From assembly GCA_902651635.1 (NCBI GenBank), contig CACRSC010000030.1, positions 244,060 through 308,059 on the forward strand: a DNA stretch of 64,000 bases. Direction: 5' to 3'. This DNA is from Mastigamoeba balamuthi (lineage: Eukaryota; Evosea; Mastigamoebida; Mastigamoebidae). Both the position numbers and the translations under genes were made by a program. Below the pieces are notes generated by a model. That model searched no databases. It saw nothing but the letters and a program-made list of their open reading frames with translations, and was not told the origin of the DNA. Every line of letters starts with the position of its first letter. The stretch's first letter is position 1. This document shows, in pieces, positions 1 through 10,493 of this stretch.

Positions 1-2
1 AC

Positions 3-2279
3 GAGGGCGACGGGTCGTTCCTCGCGGGCCCCACGCAGAACACGCGCGACCTCTTCGCGCAGGTCGAGAAGCTCCTGCACGACGAGATCGCCGCCGGCGG
101 CCTGCTCGACGTCGACACCAAGACGCCCAGCACCATCACCGCGTTCGGCCCCGCCTACATCGACAAGGACAAGGAGACTATCGTCGGCCTTCAGACGGTC
201 CGCAAATAACCAAACGCCCCCGGAATTCGCTTTTCTCCGCCGGGTTTTCGTCGCCTTTTGCGGCACGTGATCGGATCTCACCGAGGGGGCACTGGCGGGG
301 ACGCGCAGGACAAGCCGCTGAAGCGGGCGATCAAGCCGTTCGGGGGCCACCGGGTGGTGGAGGCGGCGCTCAAGGCGTACGGGCGGACGCTGGACCCCGA
401 GGTGCGCGAGATCTTCGAGCACTACCGCAAGACGCACAACGACGGCGTCTTCGACGCGTACACGGAGCAGATGCGCCTGGCGCGCAAGACGGGCATCCTC
501 TCGGGGCTGCCCGACGGCTACGGGCGCGGGCGGATCATCGGGGACTACCGCCGCGTTGCGCTCTACGGCGTCGACGAGCTCGTGGCGGCCAAGAAGGCCG
601 ACCTCAACGTGGCGCTGGCGGGGACGATGACCGAGGACGTCATCCGCGTGCGCGAGGAGGTCTCGGAGCAGATCCGCGCGCTGCAGGAGCTCAAGGCGAT
701 GGCGCAGGGCTACGGCTACGACATCGGGCGGCCCGCGGGCGACGCGCGCGAGGCCATCCAGTGGCTCTACTTCGCCTACCTGGCGGCCGTCAAGGAGCAG
801 GACGGCGCGGCCATGTCGCTGGGCCGCATCGACGCGTTCCTCGACACGTACATCGAGCGCGACCTGCGGGCGGGGCGCTACAGCGAGGAGCAGGTGCAGG
901 AGATGATCGACCACTTTGTCATCAAGCTGCGGCTCGTGCGGCACCTGCGGACGCCCGAGTACAACAACCTCTTCGCGGGCGACCCCACGTGGGTCACCAT
1001 CGCGCTGGGCGGCACGCACGTGTGCCCCAAGACGGGCGAGCGGCGCCACATGGTCACGCGGACGGCGTACCGCCTGATCCACACGCTCGTCAACCTCGGC
1101 CCGGCGCCGGAGCCGAACCTGACGGTCCTCTGGGCCGCGGAGCTGCCCGAGCCCTTCAAGCAGTTCTGCACGCAGACGAGCATCAACACGAGCTCGATCC
1201 AGTACGAGAACGACGGGCTGATGAGCCCCATCTTCGGCGGCGACTACGCCATCGCCTGCTGCGTCTCGGCGATGCGCGTCGGCAAGGACATGCAGTTCTT
1301 CGGGGCGCGGGCCAACCTGCCCAAGCTGCTGCTCTACACGCTCAACGAGGGCCGCGACGAGATCCACAACCTCAAGGTCACCGACTTCCCCGCGGTGCGC
1401 GGCGACGAGCAGACGCCGCTCGACTACGACGAGGTCCGCGGGCGCTTCGACGCGGCCATGGCGTGGCTCACGGCGCTCTACGCCAACACGATGAACGTCA
1501 TCCACTACATGCACGACAAGTACAACTACGAGAAGCTGCAGATGGCCCTGCACGACACCAACGTGCACCGCTTCCTGGCCTTTGGCATCAGCGGCCTCTC
1601 GGTCGTCTCGGACTCGCTCTCGGCGATCCGCTACGCCAAGGTCTACCCCGTCCGCGACGCCAACGGCATCGCCGTCGACTTCCGCATCGAGGGCGAGTTC
1701 CCCAAGTACGGCAACGACGACGCCCGCGTCGACGAGATCTCGCGGTGGGTCGTGACGACGTTCAACGGCTACCTGCAGCGCCAGCGGGCCTACCGCCGCG
1801 CGACGCCGTCGCTGTCGGTGCTGACGATCACGAGCAACGTCGTCTACGGCAAGGTGACGGGCAGCACGCCCGACGGGCGCAAGAAGGGCGAGCCCTTCGC
1901 CCCGGGGGCCAACCCGATGCACGGGCGCGAGATGGCCGGGGCGCTGAGCTCGCTCAACTCGGTGGCGGGGCTGCCGTACGCCTCGTGCATGGACGGCATC
2001 AGCAACACGTTCTCGATCGTGCCGACGGCGCTGGGCAAGGACGGCGACGCGCGCAAGGCCAACCTCGCGGCGCTGCTCGACGGCTACTTTGCCAACAAGG
2101 GCTTCCACCTCAACGTCAACGCGCTCAACCGCGACACGCTCCTCGACGCCGTCGAGCACCCCGAGAACTACCCTAACCTCACCATCCGCGTCTCGGGCTA
2201 TGCAGTCAACTTCATCAAGCTCACGCCCGCCCAGCAGCGCGAGGTCATCGCTCGCACCTTCCACGAGACGATGCAGTGA
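3..2279 (+). CDS. pfl: Formate C-acetyltransferase (pyruvate formate-lyase), 5' partial
   Basis: Glycyl-radical enzyme converting pyruvate plus CoA to acetyl-CoA plus formate. Two exons are visible, 3-197 and 309-2279, separated by a 111-bp intron with a GTCCGC donor. Exon 1 ends in the PFL segment [13 protein letters not shown] and exon 2 continues [13 protein letters not shown], as in E. coli PflB. About 721 residues are present and roughly 40 N-terminal residues lie outside the window. The catalytic Cys-Cys pair ([12 protein letters not shown]) is at 1257-1262. The radical glycine (RVSGYAV) is codon 2196-2198, and the C-terminus is conserved. It converges on the activase gene, with 389 bp between the stops. 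An open frame also runs back to 258 inside the intron, but that is not the start. The family is bacterial in origin and known from a few anaerobic eukaryotes, including Mastigamoeba. Confidence 0.97.
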
Positions 2280-2668
2280 GGGGCTGATGTGGGTGAGGGG
2301 GAGCTGGGCCTGCTGGGCTGGCTGTTGTAACACACTCTATCGCCCAGCCTCCTGCCACCACTCTGCCAGCACAGCCCACACACACACACACTGAACATCC
2401 AAATGCAGTCTTCCAGCCTCATTCGCAGCCGTGGTGTATGTTCGCTCTTGGAGTTAAGTGAGTGATGGCCTGGCTGTCGACACATGGCGCAATGAGGTAC
2501 TGTGGCTGTGAAAAAGGGCCAGTCGACTGCATCGAGTAGTTAGACTTGGCGCTGCGAGGGGAGAAGGAAGTCGCGGTGACACGAGATGATTGCAGGAGGT
2601 CTTGGCGGGTGGATCGTAACGCTGTTAAAGGCTAGAGAGGTCATTCGTGCGGTGCCTCACTCAACTCA

Positions 2669-3861
2669 TCACGAGCACTGGACGACCACGCCGGAGCGGA
2701 CGGTCTTCCGGAGGACAGCGCAGACCTCGTCGGAGCGCGCGCGGGAGCAGTAGCTGATGTGGCCCAGCTGGTACGGGAGCCCCAGCTGCTCCCACTTGTG
2801 CCTGCCCAGCTCGTGGAAGGGCAGCACGTCCACCACCCGCAGGTTCCCGAACTCTTCCGAGAACTTGGCGATAGCCTCGAGGTCCTCGGGCCTGTCGGTC
2901 ACCCCGGGGATGAGCACGTAGCGCAGCCACAGCTCCACTGCATCGAGAACAGCCCGTGTGAGTTGCTCTGTGAGTGGCAACTGGGGGCAAGAGAGAGAAC
3001 TCACCGTTGCGTGTGCGGGTCTCTTGGGCGAAGCGGAGCATGCGCTCGTGGCGCGAGCCGCCGGTCAGGCGAGTGTAGACGAGGGGGTCGAAGGACTTGG
3101 GGCAGAGCATCACGAGGTCCGTGTGGTCGAGGACGCTGAACCAGTCGGCCTCGGGCCCCGTGCCGCAGCCCGTGGTGTCGAGGGCCGTGTGCAGGCGCAG
3201 GTCGCCCGCGTGCATGCGCTCGAAGAGGGTCCGGACGAAGCGCGCCTGCGCCAGAGGCTCGCCGCCGCTGACAGTCACGCCGCCGCCGCGCACGAGGTAG
3301 GGCTTCAGGCGCTGCACCCTCGCGGCGAGGTCCTCCACGGTGGTCTCGCTGCCAGCGCTGCTCGAGAAGGACCACGTGTCGGGGTTGCTGCACTGCGATT
3401 GCGTTTGCCGTTCAGTTGAATTGGAGAGCTGTCACAGCGAGCAGAGAGAACTCGGAGGGAGATGAAGGCCATCGAGCATTGAGTGGGGAGAGGCTCGGGG
3501 CGTCGCTCGGTGTACACCGCGAAATTGCGGAAGCAAAAATAATCACGGGGGCAAAAATAGAGCACCGAATTTCCGGTACAATCGGCGGGGCGGGCAAAAA
3601 ACGGGGGCGCACAAACTGGCAGCGGTGCGGGCAGCCCTGCAGGAAGAGGACCATGCGGTTGCCAGGTCCATCGACTGCCGACGTGAGGATCGAGTGCATG
3701 CGGCCCTTGGCGCACGCGACGGGCTGCGCGGGCTCGTCGAGAACGCTGCAGGCCGGAGAGCACATGTGCGCGGCCTCGGCAGCCCGCGACGGCGAGGGCG
3801 ACCCCGCGCACAGCGCGGGAGACGCGATGGGGCTGTGGGTGTCGATGGAGATGCAGGACAT
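2669..3861 (-). CDS. pflA: Pyruvate formate-lyase activating enzyme (radical SAM)
   Basis: Uses a 4Fe-4S cluster and SAM to put the glycyl radical on PFL. Three exons on the minus strand: 3861-3613, 3392-3005 and 2937-2669, giving 301 residues (family about 250-300). The radical-SAM motif C-x3-C-x2-C is split by intron 1: exon 1 ends QGCPHRCQF and exon 2 opens CSNPDTW. Exon 2 carries VSGGEPL (SAM-binding GGE) and DTTGCG. Exon 3 begins after a phase-1 junction that restores NVELWLRYVLIPG and ends VVVQCS. The start is the first ATG in frame; the N-terminal 50 residues contain extra cysteines (MCSPAC) of unknown use. Its position tail to tail with PFL supports a shared pathway. Confidence 0.93.
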
Positions 3862-4604
3862 GGCTGTCGGGAGGGGTCTGTAAGAGGGATGGAAGAAGAG
3901 GACCTGTTTTGCCGGTCTCTGAGTAGTTTCTGGCAGAGCAGCGGACTTCAGCAGGCTTGGAAATCCAAAGACACGTCACTGCATACAGGAAACCGGTAGG
4001 TATGAATCAGCGTTCGGGCGTCTTTCTCAGAAGCGATGCCGGAACTGGCCTGGCAGGTCCAATGCAGAGTTGCCGTTCGGAGAAAATTCTCTCGAAATCG
4101 TCGTGAACTCCGATGAGTTAAGCGCTGCTTCCGGCATTCTTCTCAGAAGCCGACTGAAACGGCACTGTAGAAGCAGAAGAAACTCGGTCGATTGCCCTCG
4201 GCTAATCAGGTTCCAATATCGGCTGAAATGCAGTCTTCTTTTCGGTCGGGTGGCCAATGCGTCGCCTCGGTGCTGCCAATGGCCAAAATGGCCAATACGA
4301 GTCTCTCTCTGAGAGCTCGGAACGGGTCTGCCAAGCTATCCGCTCGCACCTCACGCAACATGCGCGAGGTGATATCGCCCCGCAAACGCGGAGGAAGCCT
4401 TGAGATGGGTCTCCAAGCGGCAGTGCTCCGCCCCCAATAATCTCCCTTCGCCTCGAAAAATGTGAGCTCGGCCTCAAGCAGCCGCTGGGTCCTCTGCGTC
4501 AGACGAACTAAAGAGATTGTGAATTGGGTGTTTGAGTGCAACGAGTGGGGGATGGGCTGGGCAGCGCCTTGGGTATGGCCCCCATCGAGAGCGTGCGAGT
4601 AGGG
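3862..4604. other. Intergenic spacer, no gene seen
   Basis: Spacer between the stop of the CudA-like gene and the start of the activase, both on the minus strand, so it should hold the activase promoter. Only short, unrelated open frames occur. The sequence is less GC-rich than the genes, with the element ttctcagaag present twice near 4022 and 4139. No TATA box or RNA gene recognised. Confidence 0.5.
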
Positions 4605-5674
4605 TCACTGGGGGGGCTGTGCGCTGCTCTGCGCCAGAATCTGCTGCAGAGCCCTCACCCTCATCAGCTGCTCGGTCTGCAGCCTCTGGAGCTCCCCAAG
4701 CTGTTGCACGAGCTCTTCTCGCTCCCGCTCCTTTCTGAGCGCCTCTGTGGCCTTCAGATAACCCTGGTGATAGTGCGTGTCCCCTGTGCCAATGGCTGGG
4801 GGCCCCGCCGCTATCGGAATTGCAGTGGCTTCTGCTGCTGAGCCACCGAGGGCAGGGATCCTGTGTGGCTCCTCCTCGCTGTCCAAGTGCTGGAGTAGTG
4901 CCGGGCTGGCCCTCTGTGCGCCTCCGATGAGGGCCGTGGCGTAGGGCGGGGCGTGCTGCTCGGGCTCCTTTTCCTGCTTGGGGGGCTTGGAGAGCAGGTT
5001 GATGGGGGCCGAACGAACGCGTGTGACCACATCGCCGCCTGGCCCGCGTATGTCGATGGCGATCTGCACCTGGCCGCCCAGATGCAGCCGCGAGGAGCTG
5101 CAGTTCCTGCTCCGGGGGTGAGACCTCGTCTGCGCCCCCGAGAGGAGCGCCGTCGCTCACGTTTTCGCGCCCTCGAATATGAACTCACGCACGGCCTCGT
5201 ACGGGTCGCTGCCCACAGACACCGGCACGTAGGACTCGAGCATCGAGCTGCCGAAGTCGACGATGCCCAGCCTGCTCCTCGCGCAGCACTTGGGGCACGT
5301 CCTCGTCGCTGGTAGCCCAGCGGGGGTGAAACGGAGTCTCTGGAGCTGTGTCGACGCACGCTGGTCCGGGACCGGCCCCTGCAGAACAAAGGCGTCGGTC
5401 CCTGCGTCCCGTATGTCCTGGGGCCCCACTCTGTTCTTCCTCATCCACGGGGCAGAGACGACAACCCCCACCTGATGTGCGCGGCTGTGAGTGACTTCTA
5501 TCGCACAGTGGGGCGGCGCGAGGGCTCCTGGCCGTCGTCGCTCACAGCAAAGGCGGTGCCACGGAAGGTGTTCTGCGTGGAAACCCAGAGGCGTGCGCCG
5601 CCGTCACGCGAGAGTGGGCCCCAGACGCGCTGCAGCTGCTCGGGCAGAACGCAGAACTCGTGCTCCTCGAGCAT
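4605..5674 (-). CDS. CudA-like putative transcription factor (copy 1)
   Basis: Three exons: 5674-5546, 5471-5161 and 5097-4605, in frame throughout, about 310 residues. A conserved block holds EEHEFCVLP, then a tryptophan-rich stretch (RLWVSTQNTFRG), PWMRKNRVG, the cysteine motif CPKCCARSRLG, FIFEGAKT and SSRLHLGG, ending RSAPINLLSKPPK. The last 90 residues form a Glu/Gln/Arg-rich helix, probably a coiled coil. The block resembles, from memory, the DNA-binding core of Dictyostelium CudA and its amoebozoan relatives; this assignment is an inference. A damaged paralogue with the same exon boundaries lies at 57667-58779, which supports the model. The start is the first ATG of exon 1; a further upstream exon cannot be excluded. 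Confidence 0.6.
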
Positions 5675-6801
5675 TGATTTCAGTGGCAGAGACGTGCCCG
5701 AAGACAGCAGAGAAGCAGGCTCTCGACAGATATCGGCGAACTTACGCCGGGCGGTTAGATCTTACTCTGAGAGGGTCGGCCTGCCTGCTTTGTTTACGCG
5801 GTTTGCGGTGGAGAACGGGAGCTCCAGGCGCGGGAAAACAACGCCGGCGGCGTCCACAGCTAACGTTGGCGACCCATGATGGAACGTCGGACCGGGGTCG
5901 CCAATGGAGTCTGTGCTTTCGTGCGTGACGAGGACAGCGGCAGCGGGTGATGATGGCGCACCAGGCCTCTCCGCCGAGACCGTTCAGGAATAAACACAAC
6001 AAAAACCAGAGGGCGGAGCAATGCACAGATTGGGGCACACGCTCAAAACAGGGCATCTTAATTGCCCCCGAATGCTGCAGCGGAGGAGTGTGGCGCTCTC
6101 GCCGAACTGTGTTCTGTCTTCTCCGTGTTCTATCGCTCGCTCGCGCCTCTGCGCCTCTGCGACGCGTGGCGAGGAAAACGCAGAATAATGTCACGCTCGG
6201 TCTGTCGCGCTGGCAAGTCGGACTCGTGTGCGCAGCATGGCGTCGCGCTGTGTGTGGTACGTGCGCTCGCTGCTGCAGTCAGTTCAGAGGGCTATGGTGC
6301 GATACACTGGTGCTCCGAAGAGAGAAAGAGGCAGTGGACCCACACCTTTATGTTTGGCAAGTTGTCTGCACGGCATCGAGAAGGAGCTCTGCGCTCATCG
6401 TCGCATAGACCGTCGTCTCGTGGAGTACAGCTCATCGTTGCGCCAGATACTCCCGCAGTGCGGTCGCTCCAGAGCAACGCTCATGCTTGGCTGCACCTCT
6501 TGCTCCATTTATGGCGTGCTTGGCTTTTCGTTGACTGCCGGAAAACGAGGGGAAGCCGCGAATTCTCAGCAAGTATCGAGGCGGAGTGTTTCCCGCCATC
6601 CTGCCGCCGCCAATCGTTCCGGCTGCTCGGCGCGTCTGCGGGCCCCGCAATGCGGTGGCGAGCGCGACTCATTTTCCTCTTCCGAGACGGGCAAAGCCCT
6701 GCAAAATTCGAACCCAAACTGAGCAAGAGCCCAGGCTTAGCCAACGGCAGCCGCTTTTCTCTGACGCACATCTTTAGCACACTGGGCACAAGCGTGGGCA
6801 A
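5675..6801. other. Divergent intergenic region
   Basis: Shared upstream region of the CudA-like gene (minus) and the adenylate cyclase (plus). Six frames contain only unrelated open stretches with no family features. No promoter motif could be fixed with confidence. Confidence 0.45.
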
Positions 6802-9142
6802 ATGCACCTCAGCGGCCGCCGTGCGTCCAAGGTGTCGCCCTTTGGCGAGACGCTGCTGCCCGGGGCCCCGCGCGTGTCGCTGCGGCTGCTGCTGATCGGG
6901 TACAGCGCGTGCACGGTGTCGCTGGTGGTGGCCGCGTGCGTGCTGCCCACGGCGCTGCTGTGGCGGCGGTCGCTGGCGTCGCTGACGGAGGTGGCGCGGG
7001 GGACGACGGACGAGCACCTGGGGACGTACCGGGCGGCTGTGGTGGCGGGGGTGGCGGAGCGGCTGGAGGCGCTGCTGCGGAGCCCGGTGATGGTGGCGCA
7101 GCTGCTGGCGCAGGCGGTGGCGCCGCTGCCGCTGCTGACGCACGCGAGCTGGGAGCTGGAGGAGCGGATGCAGGAGGTGTTCGTGCCGCTGGCGTCGGCG
7201 GAGCACTGGCCGTACATCTGGAGCATGCAGGTGGCGTGGCAGGACGTGCGGGGCTGCCAGCACCAGTTCCGGCGGGTGTTCGGGGCGGGCACGTACGGCG
7301 TGTGGGACCCGTGCAACAGCACGACGATGCACTTCTGGCGGTACAACGGGACGCGGCCGACCAAGGAGCTGGCGACGCAGATGGCCCTGGCGACGCTGGA
7401 CACGCGGGCGTGGTGGCTGCGCCCGCACGACCCGGCGCTGCTGCGCGACAACGCCGCGTGGTGCCCGCCCTTCTGGAGCGTGACGCCCGGCGAGGGCAAG
7501 CTGGTCACCGTGTCCTACGCCTTCCCCGCCGACCTCTACGACAGGAGCTCGCCCACGGTGCGTCCCTCTCGCCCTCCCCTTCCCGGAGCCAGAGTGGCCT
7601 CGGAGCTGCTCTCCCACCCCCTCTGACCAGACACCACGCAGTTCCCCATCTCGATGAGCGCCTTCTCGGTGGCGGGGCTCAACGACTACCTGGGGACGAT
7701 CCGGCACAGCCCCAGCGGGTGGGTGCTGCTGGTGGAGGGCCCGCAGCACAACATCGTGGCGTCGTCGGTGGCGGCGTACGTGCCGGCGACCAACGCGACG
7801 ATGCCGGCGGCCGAGAGCCCCCACGAGGCGGTGCGGGCGGCGGTGCGGCGGTGGGGCGAGGCGGGGCGGCCTGCGCGGATGGCGCTGCCCGGGGACGTGC
7901 TGCTGGACGCGGTGGGGCTGGCCGGTGCCCGGGGGCGGCATCGACCTGCGGCTGTTCGTGGTGACGCCGCGGAGCGACTTTGTGGGGGGCATCGACAGCG
8001 CCAACGCGCGCGAGGCGCGGGCGGCCAGCGCGACGCTGCTGTGGGTGGTGGCCGCCGAGGGCGCCATCCTGGTGGTGGCGCTGGCGGCAAGCGTGCTGAT
8101 GGCCTTCCGCCTGACGACGCCGCTGGAGCGCATCAAGCGGCGGCTCGAGGGCGTCGGCCACCTGGACATCGACGACGACGACGGCTCCGCGGCGGCTGCG
8201 GGGAGCAAGGGGAGCAAGGGGGGCAGGGGCTGGCGCTCGGAGGGGGCGGGGGCGTACAGCTTCATCAGCGAGGTGTCGGACCTGGAGCTGGAGACGCAGC
8301 GGATGGGGGTGGCGCTGGCGTCGTTTGCCAAGTACGTGCCGCGGCTGGTCGTGCAGCACCTGCTGCGGCGGCGCGTGGCGGCAGAGGTGGGCGTCGTGCG
8401 GGCCCAGGCGACCATCTTCTTCCTCGACATCGCCGACTTCACGCAGCTCATGGACAGCCGCGGGCCCGTCGAGGTCATCGAGGTCCTGCGCCGCATGTTC
8501 GAGCGCTTCTCGCGCGTGCTGACGAGCCACAGCGGCGTCATCGACAAGTACATCGGCGACAGCATCATGGCCTTCTGGGGCGTCCCCGAGGAGACCCGCG
8601 ACCCCGTCGGCTCCGCCTGCGCCGCCGTCGCAGAGATCCTCGCCGAGCTCGCCGACATCAACGCCGGCCTCCGCGGGCAGTACGCCGGCCTCGCCATGCG
8701 CGTCCGCATCGGGCTGCACACCGGCGAGGTCTACGCCGGCAACGTCGGCTGCAGCGAGCGCCTCAACTACACCGTCATCGGCAACACCGTCAACCTCGCC
8801 GCCCGCCTCGAGCCCCTCAACAAGGAGTTCGGCACCGCCGCCCTCGTCTCCGACGCCGTCCGCTCCGCGGCCCCCGCGGGCTTCGCGTGGCGCTGCCTGG
8901 GCTTCGTCCGCGTCCGCGGCTTCGCGGAGCCCGTGCGCGTGCACGAGTTCGTGGGCAGGACCGAGGAGCTGTCGGCGGAGCAGCGCGAGCTCGTGAGGGC
9001 CTACGCGGCGCTGGACGAGCGGCTGCTGGCCATGGGGCCCGGCGACGACTTCCCCAGGCAGCTCTTCGACGAGTACATCGCGGCGAACTCCGCGGACGAG
9101 GTGCCGCAGAAGGTCCTGAACCACTTGAATGGGGCGCACTGA
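6802..9142 (+). CDS. Transmembrane class III adenylate cyclase
   Basis: Makes cAMP at a membrane. Exon 1 6802-7557, an 84-bp intron with GTGCGT donor, exon 2 7642-9142; about 751 residues. Layout: TM helix at residues about 25-53, an extracytoplasmic loop of about 330 residues, TM2 near 382-407, a HAMP-like linker (RLTTPLERIKRRLEG), then a cyclase domain at about 502-665. Metal-binding aspartates are in FLDIADF and YIGDSIMAF. The purine-selecting Lys is in DKYIGD, and the transition-state Asn/Arg are in NTVNLAAR. The second purine-selecting position is Thr (NYTVIGNT), as in class IIIb cyclases, not Asp. The frame shifts by one base near 7919-7924, inside an otherwise continuous domain: one extra base relative to the expected frame. 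I read this as a sequencing or assembly error, or a recent null allele. Confidence 0.88.
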
Positions 9143-9424
9143 CGGCGCACAGTCAATCGCGCACTCAGCTACCAATTAGAAGTGTATCAAATGTGCGAAC
9201 ATACGAATAAGCATACTGATGGGCTTTTTTGTGCTGCGGAGACTGTACAGGGAGAATTACCTGACTGTCAATCTACAGGCTCTTGTGGGATCTCCGGCCC
9301 GCCTGCCTCACTCGCCGCTCACGTGCGCAAGAGAAAAGCGCAAGGGGGACTCTTCGGGGTGATGGCAACCCCAATGTCGGAACAAACGGCATTTACAGCT
9401 ATTGCTCATTCGTGTTGTCACCTT
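9143..9424. other. Spacer downstream of the cyclase
   Basis: AT-richer spacer holding the 3' end of the cyclase transcript. No gene or repeat recognised. Confidence 0.4.
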
Positions 9425-9565
9425 GTGGACTTGGTGCAGTCACAGTCAGCTCCCTCTTCCACCTGCTTGCTGTAGGTGTTGGCAACAGCCTTGGCGTCGC
9501 AGTGGCACACGTGATCGCGATCGCAGTCTCCACATCCACATCTCTGCTGAGTGCTACACCCGCCA

Positions 9566-9925
9566 TCAGACGTTTCTGCCACCTTGATTATGGCCGTACC
9601 GCGAGCAGCAGCAGATAATGCGAAGAGGCCCGAGTTTCCCTTCGGGCATCGTCCAATTTTTTAGGCACACACAGGTATCGCTGTTGCTTGGGTTGTGGCT
9701 CTGGCACAGGGGCACGATGTATACTCCAACCCACTGCTGCCCATCCACCGTGATCCTCACGTGACCACCGTCCGTGCCTTCCACTCGGCGACCCTCGCTC
9801 TCACAGGCCCAGCAGTGAGGGTGTTTTACGCCGCTAGCCGTGCGCCACAGCTTGATGAAGGTAGGCGAGAAGCAGTGGCATTTGCCAGACCCTTTGAGGT
9901 TGCAAATACTCTTGCTGCACGACAT
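9566..9925 (-). CDS. Small Cys/His-rich protein, probably zinc-binding
   Basis: A 119-codon frame with spaced cysteines and histidines (CHCF, HCWACESEG, GGHVRI, YIVPLCQSHN). The order CxxC, then GAHV-like, then IVPLCxxHN matches my memory of small bacterial, phage and protist proteins of unknown function. Those cysteines and histidines probably bind zinc. Directly downstream on the same strand, about 9545-9425, a second Cys-rich stretch (RCGCGDCDRDHVCHC) ends at its own stop. It is preceded by an AG, so it could be a further exon, but the implied phase-0 intron would be only about 28 bp. Function unknown. Confidence 0.45.
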   Translation of the reverse strand: MSCSKSICNLKGSGKCHCFSPTFIKLWRTASGVKHPHCWACESEGRRVEGTDGGHVRITVDGQQWVGVYIVPLCQSHNPSNSDTCVCLKNWTMPEGKLGPLRIICCCSRYGHNQGGRNV

Positions 9926-10493
9926 TACTTATGTGTTCTGTGATGCAGATTTGTTGGTGGGGCGAGGGACCAACAAATCTGAATTGCAAAACACGCCCAT
10001 TCGGGGAGGGACAGTGTGACACCATACTGCAATCGGGCAGTGATTTTCTCACATTCCGCAGTCGGAATCTTGTCATTTCTTGTGGTCTGTGACACACATA
10101 CAAATCCGGCAAGGCGATGTTTTGTACTCGTGAGCTGTTAGAGCCGTGCAGCTCCTTCGAGAGGACTTTTCTTATTAGCGAATGAAAACCCTCGGTGGCA
10201 CGGGATAGAGGTAGAGGGACTGCCCAGCTCCACGGAGGTCTCGATTGGCGGTCATTGAGGTTTGGGTAGCTCGACAAGTTCGATTTAGACGTATTGTGCA
10301 AAACTAAGCTGTTGGTCTCATACAGAGAGTGACCAAGGCAGCCACTGCCATGCAGTGTCAAAGGAGGACTGAATCTCAAGAGGACAACACAGTTGTCAGA
10401 AGTAGTGCCGTTGTTGGACGAGTGGCAGACTGGGGGTGCCCATCTCAAGAGGCAGAGAAATAGCGCGTAGCTAATAAGCTAAGGGGAGGGCGC
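9926..10493. other. Spacer between the small Cys/His gene and AdhE
   Basis: Contains the 3' region of AdhE and the promoter side of the small gene. A minus-strand open frame crosses it but has no conserved composition. No recognisable element. Confidence 0.4.

Noticed and set aside
258-308. Start of the pyruvate formate-lyase frame at 258
   Set aside because: The stretch 258-308 is intron. The real N-terminal exon ends at 197 and matches PFL up to the join.
6700-6725. gggttcgaa on the minus strand as a tRNA B-box
   Set aside because: The following bases do not pair to form a T-stem and no other tRNA part is present.
9834-10448. A 204-codon minus-strand frame
   Set aside because: It overlaps the start of the better-supported Cys/His-rich frame in another phase, and its composition shows no conserved motif.
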